Below the pieces are notes generated by a model, which did not search any database, was not told where the DNA came from, and saw only the letters and a program-made list of their open reading frames with translations. The position numbers and the translations under genes are program-made. Shown piece by piece: positions 1-7,428 of a stretch of DNA of 32,651 nucleotides; position 1 is the first letter of the stretch, and each line of letters opens with the position of its first letter. Origin of the DNA: Microbacterium mangrovi (GTDB taxonomy: Bacteria > Actinomycetota > Actinomycetes > Actinomycetales > Microbacteriaceae); NCBI RefSeq assembly GCF_000802305.1, contig NZ_JTDK01000013.1, forward strand, positions 1-32,651. The letters are read 5' to 3'.

Positions 1-2
1 AC

Positions 3-218
3 GGCCTCGCCCACACCCTCCGCGCCTGGGTCGGTGAACAAATCGGCCCCATCGCCCGACCCCGCGACATCTACATCGTCGGCGAACTCCCCAAAACCCG
101 CTCCGGCAAAATCATGCGACGCCTCCTCCGCGACGTCGCCGAAGGCCGCGACATCGGCGACACCACCACCCTCGCCGACACCCACGTCATGAGCATCATC
201 AGCGCGCAGGTCAAATAG
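3..218 (+). CDS. acsA: Acetyl-CoA synthetase, C-terminal fragment (cut by window edge)
   Basis: The frame is open from the left edge and encodes the last 71 residues of an AMP-forming acyl-CoA synthetase. The motif [14 protein letters not shown], whose lysine is the catalytic and acetylation-regulated lysine of this family, lies near residue 36 of the fragment. It is followed by [13 protein letters not shown], the typical end of acetyl-CoA synthetase (acetate + ATP + CoA to acetyl-CoA + AMP + PPi, cytoplasmic). The fragment is short because the window starts inside the gene, not because the gene is broken. It faces the APC permease gene convergently across a large inverted repeat. The family is clear, but acetate specificity cannot be checked without the N-terminal domain. 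Confidence 0.85.
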   Translation, partial: GLAHTLRAWVGEQIGPIARPRDIYIVGELPKTRSGKIMRRLLRDVAEGRDIGDTTTLADTHVMSIISAQVK

Positions 219-224
219 GCACAG

Positions 225-366
225 ACCCCGGTCGCCCCGCGAGGAGCGGAGCGACGAGACCCCGGTCGTTGAGCGAGGAGCGGAGCGACGAGACGAAACG
301 CCCCGCCAGCCGAGAGAATCCGACTCTCCCGGCAGGGGCGTTTCGTCTCGCTTCGCTCGCTCAACG
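225..366. repeat. Intergenic repeat element with a 100-bp inverted repeat, probable bidirectional terminator
   Basis: Between two convergent genes. A perfect 16-bp stem pairs 289-304 (CGAGACGAAACGCCCC) with 335-350, continued inward by GCC/GGC with one bulge. An outer 11-bp stem pairs 267-277 (CGTTGAGCGAG) with 356-366. The inner loop has its own GAGAG/CTCTC arms at 312-327. The left flank, 225-245, recurs exactly at 4374-4394, so this belongs to a dispersed intergenic family. A role as terminator for both the synthetase and the permease is inferred from position; no U-tract is present, as is common in high-GC actinobacteria. Confidence 0.7.
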
Positions 367-402
367 AACGAGGATGTCGACAGGCTCAGGGCGCCGAAGG
401 AC

Positions 403-1863
403 TCACTCGTGCAGTAGTTCGCGGGGGTGGCGTTCGGTGACGAATCCGACGAGGAACGCGATCGGGACGACGGCCAGGAGCAGCACGGCGGTGACCAGTT
501 CTCCGCCGATGAGCGCGGTGAAGTTCGTGACCACGAGCCAGAGCACGCCGAGGAGCAGCAGCCCGGCGAGCACGGGCGCGATCCTCAACTGCCAGATCCC
601 CGATGCCCGGTTTCGCACCGCGTAGACCACGACGGCGAGGGAGCAGAGCACGTAGAGGGTCACGAGCGCGGCGACGGCGAGTCCGCTGAACCAGGAGAAC
701 AGCGTGAGCACCGGGTCGAGGCCGAGGATCGCGAACGGCGCGACGAGCACGATCGCCATGATGGTCTGGGCCCACGCGGCGGCGTGCGGCGCCTGGTGGC
801 GGTTGGTGGCCGACAGGCGCACCGGCAGCGAGCGCTGCGAGGCGAGTGCGTGCAGGTACCGGTTGATGCCGTTGTGGAAGGCGAGGATGCCGGCGAACAG
901 CGACGAGATCAGCAGGATGTTGGCGACGGTGCCGGCCCAGGGACCGAGGGTGCCGCTCAGCGCATCGAAGACGAAGCTGGTGGAGTCGCCCGAGACGACG
1001 GCCTTCTTCGCGGCATCCACCACGTGGTCCGCGCCGTAGTACGAGACGAACATCCACGAGACGAACGAGAAGAACGTCGCGATGACGGCCACGGACAGGT
1101 AGGTGGCGCGGGCCACGGTGCGCTTGGGATCCTTGGCCTCGCCGGAGTAGATGGCGGTCGACTCGAAGCCGAACATCGACGCGACGGCGAACATGAGCGC
1201 GACACCGGGGGCACCGGCCATGATGGCCGACGGCGAGAAGCTCGCCGCGAAGTCCAGGCTGCCGCCGTGGCTGCCGCCGCCGGTGACGAGGATGACCACG
1301 GCGAAGGCGAGCAGGATGGCGCATTCGCATCCGACGAGCACCGCCAGCACCTTCGCGCCCAGTTCGATGTTCAACGAGCCGAGAACCTGGATGAGCACGA
1401 TGGTCAGCAGCACCGGGATCCACCACGGGATCGTCACGCCGAGGCCGGCGAACAGGGCGGAGATGCTCGCGCCGTACAGGCCGTACATCGCCGCCTGCAC
1501 GGTGGCGTACGAGAGCAGTGCGAGCCACGCCGATCCGGTTCCCATGCGCCGGCCGAGCCCGGCGGTCACGTAGGCGTAGAACGCGCCCTTGGTCTGCACG
1601 CGGCGGCTCATCGCGATGAACCCGACCGCGAACAGCACGATGATGATGCCGATCACGAGGTACGCGCCGGGGGCGCCGGCTCCGTTGCCGAGGAACACGG
1701 TCAGCGGCAGAGCACCGGCGATCCCGGTCAGCGGTGCCTGCGCGGAGAGCACGAAGAAGAGGATGCCGAGCACCCCGATCGCGCCCGTTTTGAGGTTGGT
1801 CGTCGGTGGTCCGGACTTGTGGGACCTGCTGGTGGGCTGGGGTGCCCGTTCGTCTGTGATCAT
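403..1863 (-). CDS. APC-family amino acid/amine permease
   Basis: A 486-residue integral membrane protein with about twelve hydrophobic segments. It is the usual length for the amino acid-polyamine-organocation superfamily. The first membrane segment carries the typical SAQAPLTGIAG pattern, and GAFYAYVTAGLGRRMGTGSAW follows segment two. It should import an amino acid or amine by proton symport across the cytoplasmic membrane. Two ATGs lie 6 nt apart; the downstream one (1863) is chosen because AAGG sits 6 nt before it, while the upstream ATG (1869) abuts that AAGG. It is the last gene of a minus-strand operon after the cupin and amine oxidase genes, with a 57-nt gap to the oxidase stop. The context suggests that it takes up the amine oxidised by its neighbour. 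The substrate is not determined. Confidence 0.85.
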   Translation of the reverse strand: MITDERAPQPTSRSHKSGPPTTNLKTGAIGVLGILFFVLSAQAPLTGIAGALPLTVFLGNGAGAPGAYLVIGIIIVLFAVGFIAMSRRVQTKGAFYAYVTAGLGRRMGTGSAWLALLSYATVQAAMYGLYGASISALFAGLGVTIPWWIPVLLTIVLIQVLGSLNIELGAKVLAVLVGCECAILLAFAVVILVTGGGSHGGSLDFAASFSPSAIMAGAPGVALMFAVASMFGFESTAIYSGEAKDPKRTVARATYLSVAVIATFFSFVSWMFVSYYGADHVVDAAKKAVVSGDSTSFVFDALSGTLGPWAGTVANILLISSLFAGILAFHNGINRYLHALASQRSLPVRLSATNRHQAPHAAAWAQTIMAIVLVAPFAILGLDPVLTLFSWFSGLAVAALVTLYVLCSLAVVVYAVRNRASGIWQLRIAPVLAGLLLLGVLWLVVTNFTALIGGELVTAVLLLAVVPIAFLVGFVTERHPRELLHE

Positions 1864-1920
1864 GATCATCCTTGATCTGTTTCGGGTGGGTGCTGCGGGG
1901 TGGGATGCGGGTGCCGCGGG

Positions 1921-3234
1921 TCAGACCCGGGCGGCGACCGGCTGGGGGGAGGCGGCGAGGATTCGCCGGGCGGCGGTCATCCCGCTCTCGATGGCGCCGT
2001 CGATGAAGCCGCCCCATCCGTCGGCGATGTCGGAGCCGGCGAAGTGGACGCGCCCGGCCGGCTGCTGCAGTGCGGCGAGGGACTCGGTGAGGAAGCCGGT
2101 GCGATGCATCGGCCAGGTCTCCCCCGCGAACTCGTCGTCGACCCAGGCATGACCGGTGGTCTCGACGACCCTCGCCCCGGGGACCAGACGGGAGACGGCA
2201 TCCTGCACGGCATCCCGGTCGGTCACGTCGATCGCGTGCGCGTCTGCGCCGAAGCCGATCACGTACGTCTTGCCGTCGTGGTGGTACTCGGACTGCAGGA
2301 AGTTCAGCGGCCAGTCCGCGGCGCCCAGGGCGACGAAGTGCGGCTGCACGCCCTCGATCGTGAACCAGGCCTTGGTGCCGAGCCCGAGCTGGCCCCGGGC
2401 GACGGCGTCGGTGCGGGCGGCGGGCGGGGCGGGTGAGAAGGCGATGCGGTGCAGGGCGTGCAGCGGCACCGTCACGATGACGTCGGTCGCGCGGATCTCC
2501 CGCCCGGTGGCGTCGGTCACGAGCGCGCCGCCGGACTCCGAGCGGATGTCGCGCACGTCCGTGCCGAAGAACACGTCGACGTCTGCGTCGGCGGCGATGG
2601 CATCGGCCAGCGCCTTGGTTCCGCCCTGGATCTTGTAGGTCGCGCAGGCCTCGAAGTTGACCTTCCAGTCGCCGTTGGTGAGCGCGACCCAGCGCAGCGC
2701 CTGGGTGAACGCGGCATCCTCGATGCGCCCGTTGAAGTTGAGGGTCCAGAAGGACTCCAGCGCGGTGCGCTGCTCGTCGGTGATCGGCAGCGCGGCGATG
2801 TGGGCCGCCAGAGTCTCCTCGTCGAGGTCGGCGGCCGCGGTGGATGCCAGGGGCGCGAACGGCTGCGGGAACACCTCACGCGACCGGGTGGTCAGCAGCT
2901 CGTTCGGTGCGTCCAGGAGTGCGATCAGCTCGTCGGGTTCGCCGTGCACGAGTTCCCGGCCGTTCCACCACGAGGCGCGCTCGGGGGTCGGGCTCGGGGC
3001 GAGGCCGATGCCGTAGCGGTGCAGTTCGGCCCACACGTACGGCTGGGTCCAGTGCACCCAGGTGCCGCCGAGTTCCAGGTTCAGGCCCATCCGGGGGGCG
3101 AGCCAGGTGCGCCCCCCGATGCGGTCGCGGCCCTCGAGAATCGCGACGCGGCGCCCGGCGTGGGCCAGTTCGCGCGCAGCGGTCAGCCCGGCGAAGCCGG
3201 CCCCGACGACGATGACGTCGTACTCGGTGTCCAC
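1921..3234 (-). CDS. Flavin-containing monoamine oxidase (putrescine oxidase-like)
   Basis: A 437-residue FAD amine oxidase. The Rossmann motif GAGFAG is at residues 11-16, the ribose-binding Glu is E34 (LEGRDRIGGRTW), and the C-terminal FAD/substrate motif AGSDIADGWGGFIDGAIESG starts near residue 399. The family oxidises primary or secondary amines to aldehydes with release of ammonia and H2O2. No cysteine is seen at the site used for covalent FAD in mitochondrial MAO, so FAD is probably non-covalent, as in bacterial putrescine oxidases. The GTG start at 3234 fits the conserved N-terminus; its ribosome site is weak. It lies 18 nt after the cupin gene and upstream of the APC permease, an arrangement that suggests amine uptake and deamination. 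Amine specificity cannot be read from the sequence. Confidence 0.85.
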   Translation of the reverse strand: MDTEYDVIVVGAGFAGLTAARELAHAGRRVAILEGRDRIGGRTWLAPRMGLNLELGGTWVHWTQPYVWAELHRYGIGLAPSPTPERASWWNGRELVHGEPDELIALLDAPNELLTTRSREVFPQPFAPLASTAAADLDEETLAAHIAALPITDEQRTALESFWTLNFNGRIEDAAFTQALRWVALTNGDWKVNFEACATYKIQGGTKALADAIAADADVDVFFGTDVRDIRSESGGALVTDATGREIRATDVIVTVPLHALHRIAFSPAPPAARTDAVARGQLGLGTKAWFTIEGVQPHFVALGAADWPLNFLQSEYHHDGKTYVIGFGADAHAIDVTDRDAVQDAVSRLVPGARVVETTGHAWVDDEFAGETWPMHRTGFLTESLAALQQPAGRVHFAGSDIADGWGGFIDGAIESGMTAARRILAASPQPVAARV

Positions 3235-3252
3235 AGCGATCTCGATCCGGGC

Positions 3253-3594
3253 TCAGGAGTAGACGAAGAACTCGACCGTGGGCTCGAGCACGGTCCACGT
3301 GACCGGGACGCCCTTGTTGAACGACGCCACCGACCCGGACGTCAGCTCCACGGCATCCTGCCCCTCGGGCTCGATCCGGACGCGCCCCTCGACGATGTGC
3401 ACGGTCTCGTCTGCGTGGCCCACGACGAGCATCGGACCGGGTGTCTGCTCCGGGCTGATGAACCAGAAGCCCGCGGAGAGATCGTCGCGCTCCCCCTCGC
3501 CCGGGCGCCGCACCCACTGCACGGTCCCGACCTCGAAGGGCTCGACCGCCGTCTGGTCCAGGGCTCCGGTGACGGTGAAAGTGTCTGCTGCCAT
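3253..3594 (-). CDS. Cupin_3 (DUF861/EutQ-like) domain protein
   Basis: A 113-residue single-domain cupin. The core EPGEGERDDL-like segment, ETVHIVEGRVRIEP and SGSVASFNKGVPVTWTVLEPTVEFFVY match the DUF861 pattern (beta-barrel, W-x-V near the end). The start at 3594 is chosen because GAGGAGG lies about 9 nt upstream; an in-frame ATG at 3615 has no ribosome site. It is the first gene of the operon with the amine oxidase and permease. Such small cupins often accompany amine or ureide catabolic genes, but their role (enzyme, metabolite binding) is not established. Here the role is unknown. Confidence 0.8.
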   Translation of the reverse strand: MAADTFTVTGALDQTAVEPFEVGTVQWVRRPGEGERDDLSAGFWFISPEQTPGPMLVVGHADETVHIVEGRVRIEPEGQDAVELTSGSVASFNKGVPVTWTVLEPTVEFFVYS

Positions 3595-3643
3595 GTCTGT
3601 TGTCCTCCTCGACATCCCCGCGCTGCTGCGCGCTGGATAGATT

Positions 3644-3692
3644 TAAGCACCTGCTTAGTTCTTTGCGCAAGGGGGAATTAAGCAATTGCTCA
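3644..3692. promoter_or_regulatory. Paired TetR operators between the cupin operon and tetR
   Basis: Two copies of the inverted repeat TAAGCA-N2-TGCTTA lie in the divergent intergenic region: TAAGCACCTGCTTA at 3644-3657 (perfect) and TAAGCAATTGCTCA at 3679-3692 (one mismatch). Their centres are 35 bp apart. The palindrome TTGCGCAA at 3663-3670 lies between them. The region is much more AT-rich than its surroundings. Binding by the adjacent TetR to control both directions is inferred. Confidence 0.75.
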
Positions 3693-3734
3693 TATCTTCG
3701 GCACCACCCGTCCCCGCCCCGATATCCTGTTCGG

Positions 3735-4307
3735 GTGGCACGCACGGTCGCTTACGGAGAAGGGCGCGATCTCCTGATCGCGGCGACGGTCGAGGTGGTC
3801 GCCGACAAGGGTCTTCGCGGGCTCACGTTCCGCGCGATCGCGGACCGCGCGGGCGTCAACAACTCCCTGATCGCACACCATTTCGGAACCCGCGAGTCGC
3901 TGCTGTTCGCGGCGCTCGAATGGGCCGTCGAACAGTCGATCGCCGCGACCGAGCTCCCGGAGCTGACCAGCGAGTCGGCGTTCACCGAGTCACTGCTGGG
4001 TGCGATCTCGACGCGGCCGGAGCTGCAGGCCTTCCAGTACGAGATGATCCTCGAGGCCCGCCGCAACGACACGTTCCGCGAGCCGGTCCAGCGGCTGTAC
4101 CGGCGCTACCACGATGTCGTCGTCGAAAGCCTGCGAGCCCACGGCGTCGAGGGCGACGCCGACGCGCTCGCGCGTTCGACCTTCGCCGCCCTCGACGGCA
4201 TCGTGCTGCAGGCCATGGCCGGCGTCGACCAGGACGACCTGCGGTCCGCGCTCCGCCAGGTCTGGGCGCAGCTGAACGCTCGTATGAGCACGACCGCGCC
4301 GGCCTGA
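3735..4307 (+). CDS. TetR-family transcriptional regulator of the amine cassette
   Basis: A 190-residue TetR protein. The N-terminal helix-turn-helix is LTFRAIADRAGVNNSLIAHHFGTRESLL (about residues 29-56); the rest is the helical ligand-binding domain. The GTG at 3735 is chosen because the -10-like hexamer TATCCT (3723-3728) lies exactly 6 nt upstream and no Shine-Dalgarno is present, a leaderless arrangement. It is divergent from the cupin-oxidase-permease operon, with two matching operators in between (3644-3692). It probably represses that operon until an amine or derived metabolite binds. The inducer is unknown. Confidence 0.85.
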   Translation: MARTVAYGEGRDLLIAATVEVVADKGLRGLTFRAIADRAGVNNSLIAHHFGTRESLLFAALEWAVEQSIAATELPELTSESAFTESLLGAISTRPELQAFQYEMILEARRNDTFREPVQRLYRRYHDVVVESLRAHGVEGDADALARSTFAALDGIVLQAMAGVDQDDLRSALRQVWAQLNARMSTTAPA

Positions 4308-4524
4308 CCCCCACACCGCCACGTTTCGACTCGTGCGGCCTCCGGCCGGACTCGCTCAACGACCGGAACACCCACCCCGGTCGCCCCGCGAGGACGCGCG
4401 CAGCGCGACCGAGACGGGTCAACGCCCGTTGCGAGCGGAGGAGATGACGCGGGGAGAGGAAGCGAATGCCGGATGCCTCCTCCGCCGGCCCGATCTCCTC
4501 CCGTCGCGACGCCCGGAGCCGCCC
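4308..4524. repeat. Repeat-rich intergenic region, second copy of the dispersed element
   Basis: A 217-bp gap between convergent genes with no credible coding frame. Positions 4374-4394 repeat 225-245 exactly (21 bp, beginning ACCCCGGTCGCC). The stretch from 4324 to 4370 (GTTTCGACTCG...GACTCGCTCAACG) is a diverged relative of the 341-366 arm. The arms CGGTCGC and GCGACCG (about 4378-4412) can pair. The element may end transcription of tetR and of the LLM gene. Confidence 0.6.
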
Positions 4525-5397
4525 TCACGCCAGCTGCGGGGCCGCCTCGCGGGCGATCCGCTCGAAGACCTCCTGATCGGCGTCGAATTCCGTGCCGGGG
4601 ATCGGCCAGTGCAGGACGATCTCGGTGATGCCGGCATCCTGATACGCCCGCGCGGTCTCCAGGAACGCGTCGACGCTCTCCAGCGGGTGATCGGGGGTGA
4701 ATCCGGTGAGCAGGATGCGCTCGACGCTCGCCGGGTCGCGACCGGCATCCGTGCATGCCTGCTCGAGACGCGCGACCTGCTCGCGGACCATCGCGCGCGA
4801 TTCGGCCGGGGTGTCCCCGCCGCCGGTCGTCACCCAGGCATCCCCGTACTGCGCGGTGAGCCGGTATCCGCGGGGCCCGGTCGCGGCGATCGCGAACGGC
4901 ACGCGCGGCCGCTGCACCGGCCCCGGGACGTTGCGGGCCTCGTGAGCACGATAGGCGCCTTCGTCGTGGGTGACCGCGGGCTCGGTGAGCAGGCGATCAA
5001 GCAGCGCCGTGAAGTCCCGCAGCCGATCGGCCCGCTCGCGGGCGGTCCACGGCTCGTGGCCGAGCACCGTCGCATCGAATCCGGTCGTGCCCGCCCCGAG
5101 CCCCACCGTGATCCGGCCGTCGGAGAGGTCGTCGAGCGTCATGACATCCTTCGCGAACAGCACCGGTTCGCGATAGTTCGGCGAGGTGATCAGGGTGCCC
5201 AGGCGCACGCGCGAGGTGACCGCCGCGGCCGCGGCCAGGGTCGGCACCGCCCCGAACCAGGTCTTGTCGCGGAACGTCCGCCACGAGAGATGGTCGTACG
5301 TGTACGCCGCGTGGAAGCCGAGCTCGTCGGCGGATCGCCAGACCCCGGCGGCTTCGCCCCAGCGCCAGACGGGCAGGATGCAGGTGCTCGTTCGCAT
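4525..5397 (-). CDS. LLM-class (F420-dependent type) oxidoreductase
   Basis: A 290-residue single-domain luciferase-like TIM barrel. Landmarks are LGFHAAYTYDHL (residues about 26-37), VRLGTLITSPNYREPVLFAKDVMTLDDLSDGRITVGLGAG (about 68-107, the hallmark segment), and the GYRLTAQYGDAWVTTGG phosphate-loop region. The length and VGLGAG motif fit F420-dependent members, but FMN use cannot be excluded. The start is 10 nt after the SGNH hydrolase stop, so it is probably the last gene of the MFS-hydrolase-SGNH operon. GGAGGGG lies about 15 nt upstream, farther than usual. The substrate is unknown; context suggests reduction or oxidation of a product released by the neighbouring esterases. Confidence 0.8.
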   Translation of the reverse strand: MRTSTCILPVWRWGEAAGVWRSADELGFHAAYTYDHLSWRTFRDKTWFGAVPTLAAAAAVTSRVRLGTLITSPNYREPVLFAKDVMTLDDLSDGRITVGLGAGTTGFDATVLGHEPWTARERADRLRDFTALLDRLLTEPAVTHDEGAYRAHEARNVPGPVQRPRVPFAIAATGPRGYRLTAQYGDAWVTTGGGDTPAESRAMVREQVARLEQACTDAGRDPASVERILLTGFTPDHPLESVDAFLETARAYQDAGITEIVLHWPIPGTEFDADQEVFERIAREAAPQLA

Positions 5398-5407
5398 GCC
5401 GAACAGA

Positions 5408-6610
5408 CTAGGCCCCTCCCCGGGACAGCGTGGATCGCGGGACGGAGCCGTGCTCGCTGAACACGCGTGCAGCGAACCGGCGACCCATCTCCCGGTAGAG
5501 CGCGGTGTCGGGGTGGAGCGAGTCCGGAAGCGGATGACGGGCGACATCCGCCGGGCCGTAGAGGTCGAGCCCGTCGACGTACGAGATGCTCTCGCCCGCC
5601 TTCCGGCGAACCTCGACGACATGGGCGACGTGCCGGCGGGACTCGGCGAGCGTCAGGGCTCCCTTCGGGATGTCGGCAGGGTCCCCCGCGGTGAAGCAGC
5701 GGATGCCGCCGTCGGCGAGGAAGTCCACGTCGCTCGGCCCCGGGGTGTCGTCGCTTCCCGGCCAGAGGATCGACGAGCACAGCACGATCGGGGTGTCCGG
5801 GTGGCCCGCTCGGATGCGGTCGATGAACCCGTGGAGCGCGGGGGCGAAGGTCCGCTGGTCCATCGACCGGGCGCCGACGATGTTGACGCCGACCTTGATC
5901 GAGATGACGTCGGCGGGGGTGGCGGCGATCGCGTCGGCGACGAAGGGATCGAGCATGCACTGACCACCGAAGCCCAGGTTGATGACGTCGAGGTCGGCGA
6001 GGTCGGCCGTGACGACGGGCCAGACGTCGGTGGGGGCGTCCGCCTCGGCGCAGTGGCTGATCGAGCTGCCGTGGTGGAGCCAGACCGGTCGTGTGGTGCC
6101 GGATGCCGCGACGACGGGCGCGTCTCCGGCGATGTCGAGAAGGTCGACCGTCATGCTCTGCGGGAGGAACACGGTGACCGTCTTGGGTCCCGCCGGAAGC
6201 GGTGCGAACTCGATGACGGACGAGTCGCTGTGCGAGACGACGGAGGCCTCCTCCCCGGGGAACGAGATGAGGAGCGTCTGGTCGACCGGAGCGGGCACTG
6301 AGGCCACCGTCGCCCCGTCGACTCGGGCCACGAATTCCCCCGTGGGCCGCAGCGCCTCGCCGATCTGAAGGCGGGTGCACCGGACCGTGAGCGTCACGCG
6401 CGTCGCCTCGGTCTGAACGCGCAGGCGCACCCCGCTGGCGTTCGACGCGACTGCGCGAAGGATCCCCGCCACCGGCGGGAAGTGCGGCCACTGACGCACC
6501 GGTATCCGGATCGGACGGACTCCGCCGGGGACGGGCATCACATCGAGATGGCCTTCCAGGCGGATGCTGCCGCTGGGCAGGGAGACGGTCGAGCCGTGGT
6601 CGCTGGTCAT
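5408..6610 (-). CDS. SGNH/GDSL-type hydrolase with N-terminal beta domain
   Basis: A 400-residue protein. The first ~170 residues look beta-rich, like the jelly-roll domain that precedes the catalytic domain in carbohydrate esterases of this fold. The SGNH blocks follow in order: GSSIS (nucleophile probably S183), NLGFGG (block II glycine about 215), VGVNI (N243) and DSLHPD (D363, H366). No signal peptide is seen, so it should be cytoplasmic. It probably removes ester-linked acyl groups from an imported compound. Its ATG overlaps the TGA of the upstream alpha/beta-hydrolase gene (ATGA), so the two are translationally coupled. The substrate is unknown. Confidence 0.8.
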   Translation of the reverse strand: MTSDHGSTVSLPSGSIRLEGHLDVMPVPGGVRPIRIPVRQWPHFPPVAGILRAVASNASGVRLRVQTEATRVTLTVRCTRLQIGEALRPTGEFVARVDGATVASVPAPVDQTLLISFPGEEASVVSHSDSSVIEFAPLPAGPKTVTVFLPQSMTVDLLDIAGDAPVVAASGTTRPVWLHHGSSISHCAEADAPTDVWPVVTADLADLDVINLGFGGQCMLDPFVADAIAATPADVISIKVGVNIVGARSMDQRTFAPALHGFIDRIRAGHPDTPIVLCSSILWPGSDDTPGPSDVDFLADGGIRCFTAGDPADIPKGALTLAESRRHVAHVVEVRRKAGESISYVDGLDLYGPADVARHPLPDSLHPDTALYREMGRRFAARVFSEHGSVPRSTLSRGGA

Positions 6611-7395
6611 GGATTTCCGTTCCGGGGTGAGGCGGCTTCGATGAACTCGACGGTGCGCGAGAGCAGGACGTCGCGCTGCGGCACCTGCGCCCAGCCGTGG
6701 TCGGCCCCGTCCACGACGAGGAGTTCCGCGCGATCGCCGTACACCTCGAGGTAGCGCTCGGCGTAGGCGAGGGGGACGAAGTCCGCCGTTCCGTGGAGCA
6801 GGCGCACCGGGCCGGCGAAACCGGAGGCGCGGCCGTAGACGTCGAAGGTCTCGGCATCCTCCCGCATCGCGGGGCCCAGGCGCATGCCGAGGAAGTCGAA
6901 GTACCCGTCGGTGTAGAGAGTGTCCAGGGGCCTGCCCTGCAGCATCCCGCCCCGGATCTCGTCGGAGAACAGCGCCGCGGTGGACCACATGGTCAGCGAG
7001 CGGAACGGCCGCGCTGACCCGGCCGCCACCACCGACGCCACGACCGACCCGAGGCTCTGCCCGACGAGGTGCAGGTCGTCCGCGTCGACGGTCTCGAGGC
7101 CTGCGATCGCCTCCAGCGCTTCGTGGGCATGACGGATGTCCCCCGACACCGTCGTGTCGAAGAACTCGCCGTCGCTCTCGCCGTGACCTGCCCGGTCGTA
7201 CGCGACGGATCCGACGCCGGCCGCCGCGAGACGCCTCGCCAGGGCGACGAACAGCGACGAGAACTCCACGTGCGAGGCACCGAACCCGTGGAACAGCACG
7301 GCAGTGGGGAACGGCCCGGGCCCCGGCGGGAGGTACTGCGCCCCGCGCAGCAGGATCCCGCCCGCCCGGGTCTGGAACGGCACGACCGTCATCAT
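6607..7395 (-). CDS. Alpha/beta-hydrolase (cinnamoyl/feruloyl esterase-like)
   Basis: A 262-residue serine hydrolase. The oxyanion motif HGFG is at 36-39, YDRAGHGESDG at 66-76, and the nucleophile elbow GQSLGS gives S114. The acid is D205 in HGTADFVP and the histidine H233 in DGADHGW. This arrangement resembles small bacterial cinnamoyl esterases and related peptidase_S15-like hydrolases. No signal peptide is present. GGAAGGA lies 6 nt before the first of two adjacent ATGs (7395, 7392). It sits between the MFS gene (33-nt gap) and the SGNH hydrolase (4-nt overlap), which suggests stepwise ester cleavage of an imported substrate. The exact substrate is an open question. Confidence 0.8.
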   Translation of the reverse strand: MMTVVPFQTRAGGILLRGAQYLPPGPGPFPTAVLFHGFGASHVEFSSLFVALARRLAAAGVGSVAYDRAGHGESDGEFFDTTVSGDIRHAHEALEAIAGLETVDADDLHLVGQSLGSVVASVVAAGSARPFRSLTMWSTAALFSDEIRGGMLQGRPLDTLYTDGYFDFLGMRLGPAMREDAETFDVYGRASGFAGPVRLLHGTADFVPLAYAERYLEVYGDRAELLVVDGADHGWAQVPQRDVLLSRTVEFIEAASPRNGNP

Positions 7396-7428
7396 GAGTG
7401 ATCCTTCCCTCGACCCGCCGCCCGGCGG

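Noticed and set aside
3..218. Truncated acetyl-CoA synthetase as a pseudogene
   Set aside because: The gene is cut by the window edge; the visible part is intact.
427..1875. A 482-codon plus-strand frame opposite the APC permease
   Set aside because: Extremely rich in Glu, Arg, Gly and Asp, the complement of membrane-protein codons. The permease on the other strand is clear.
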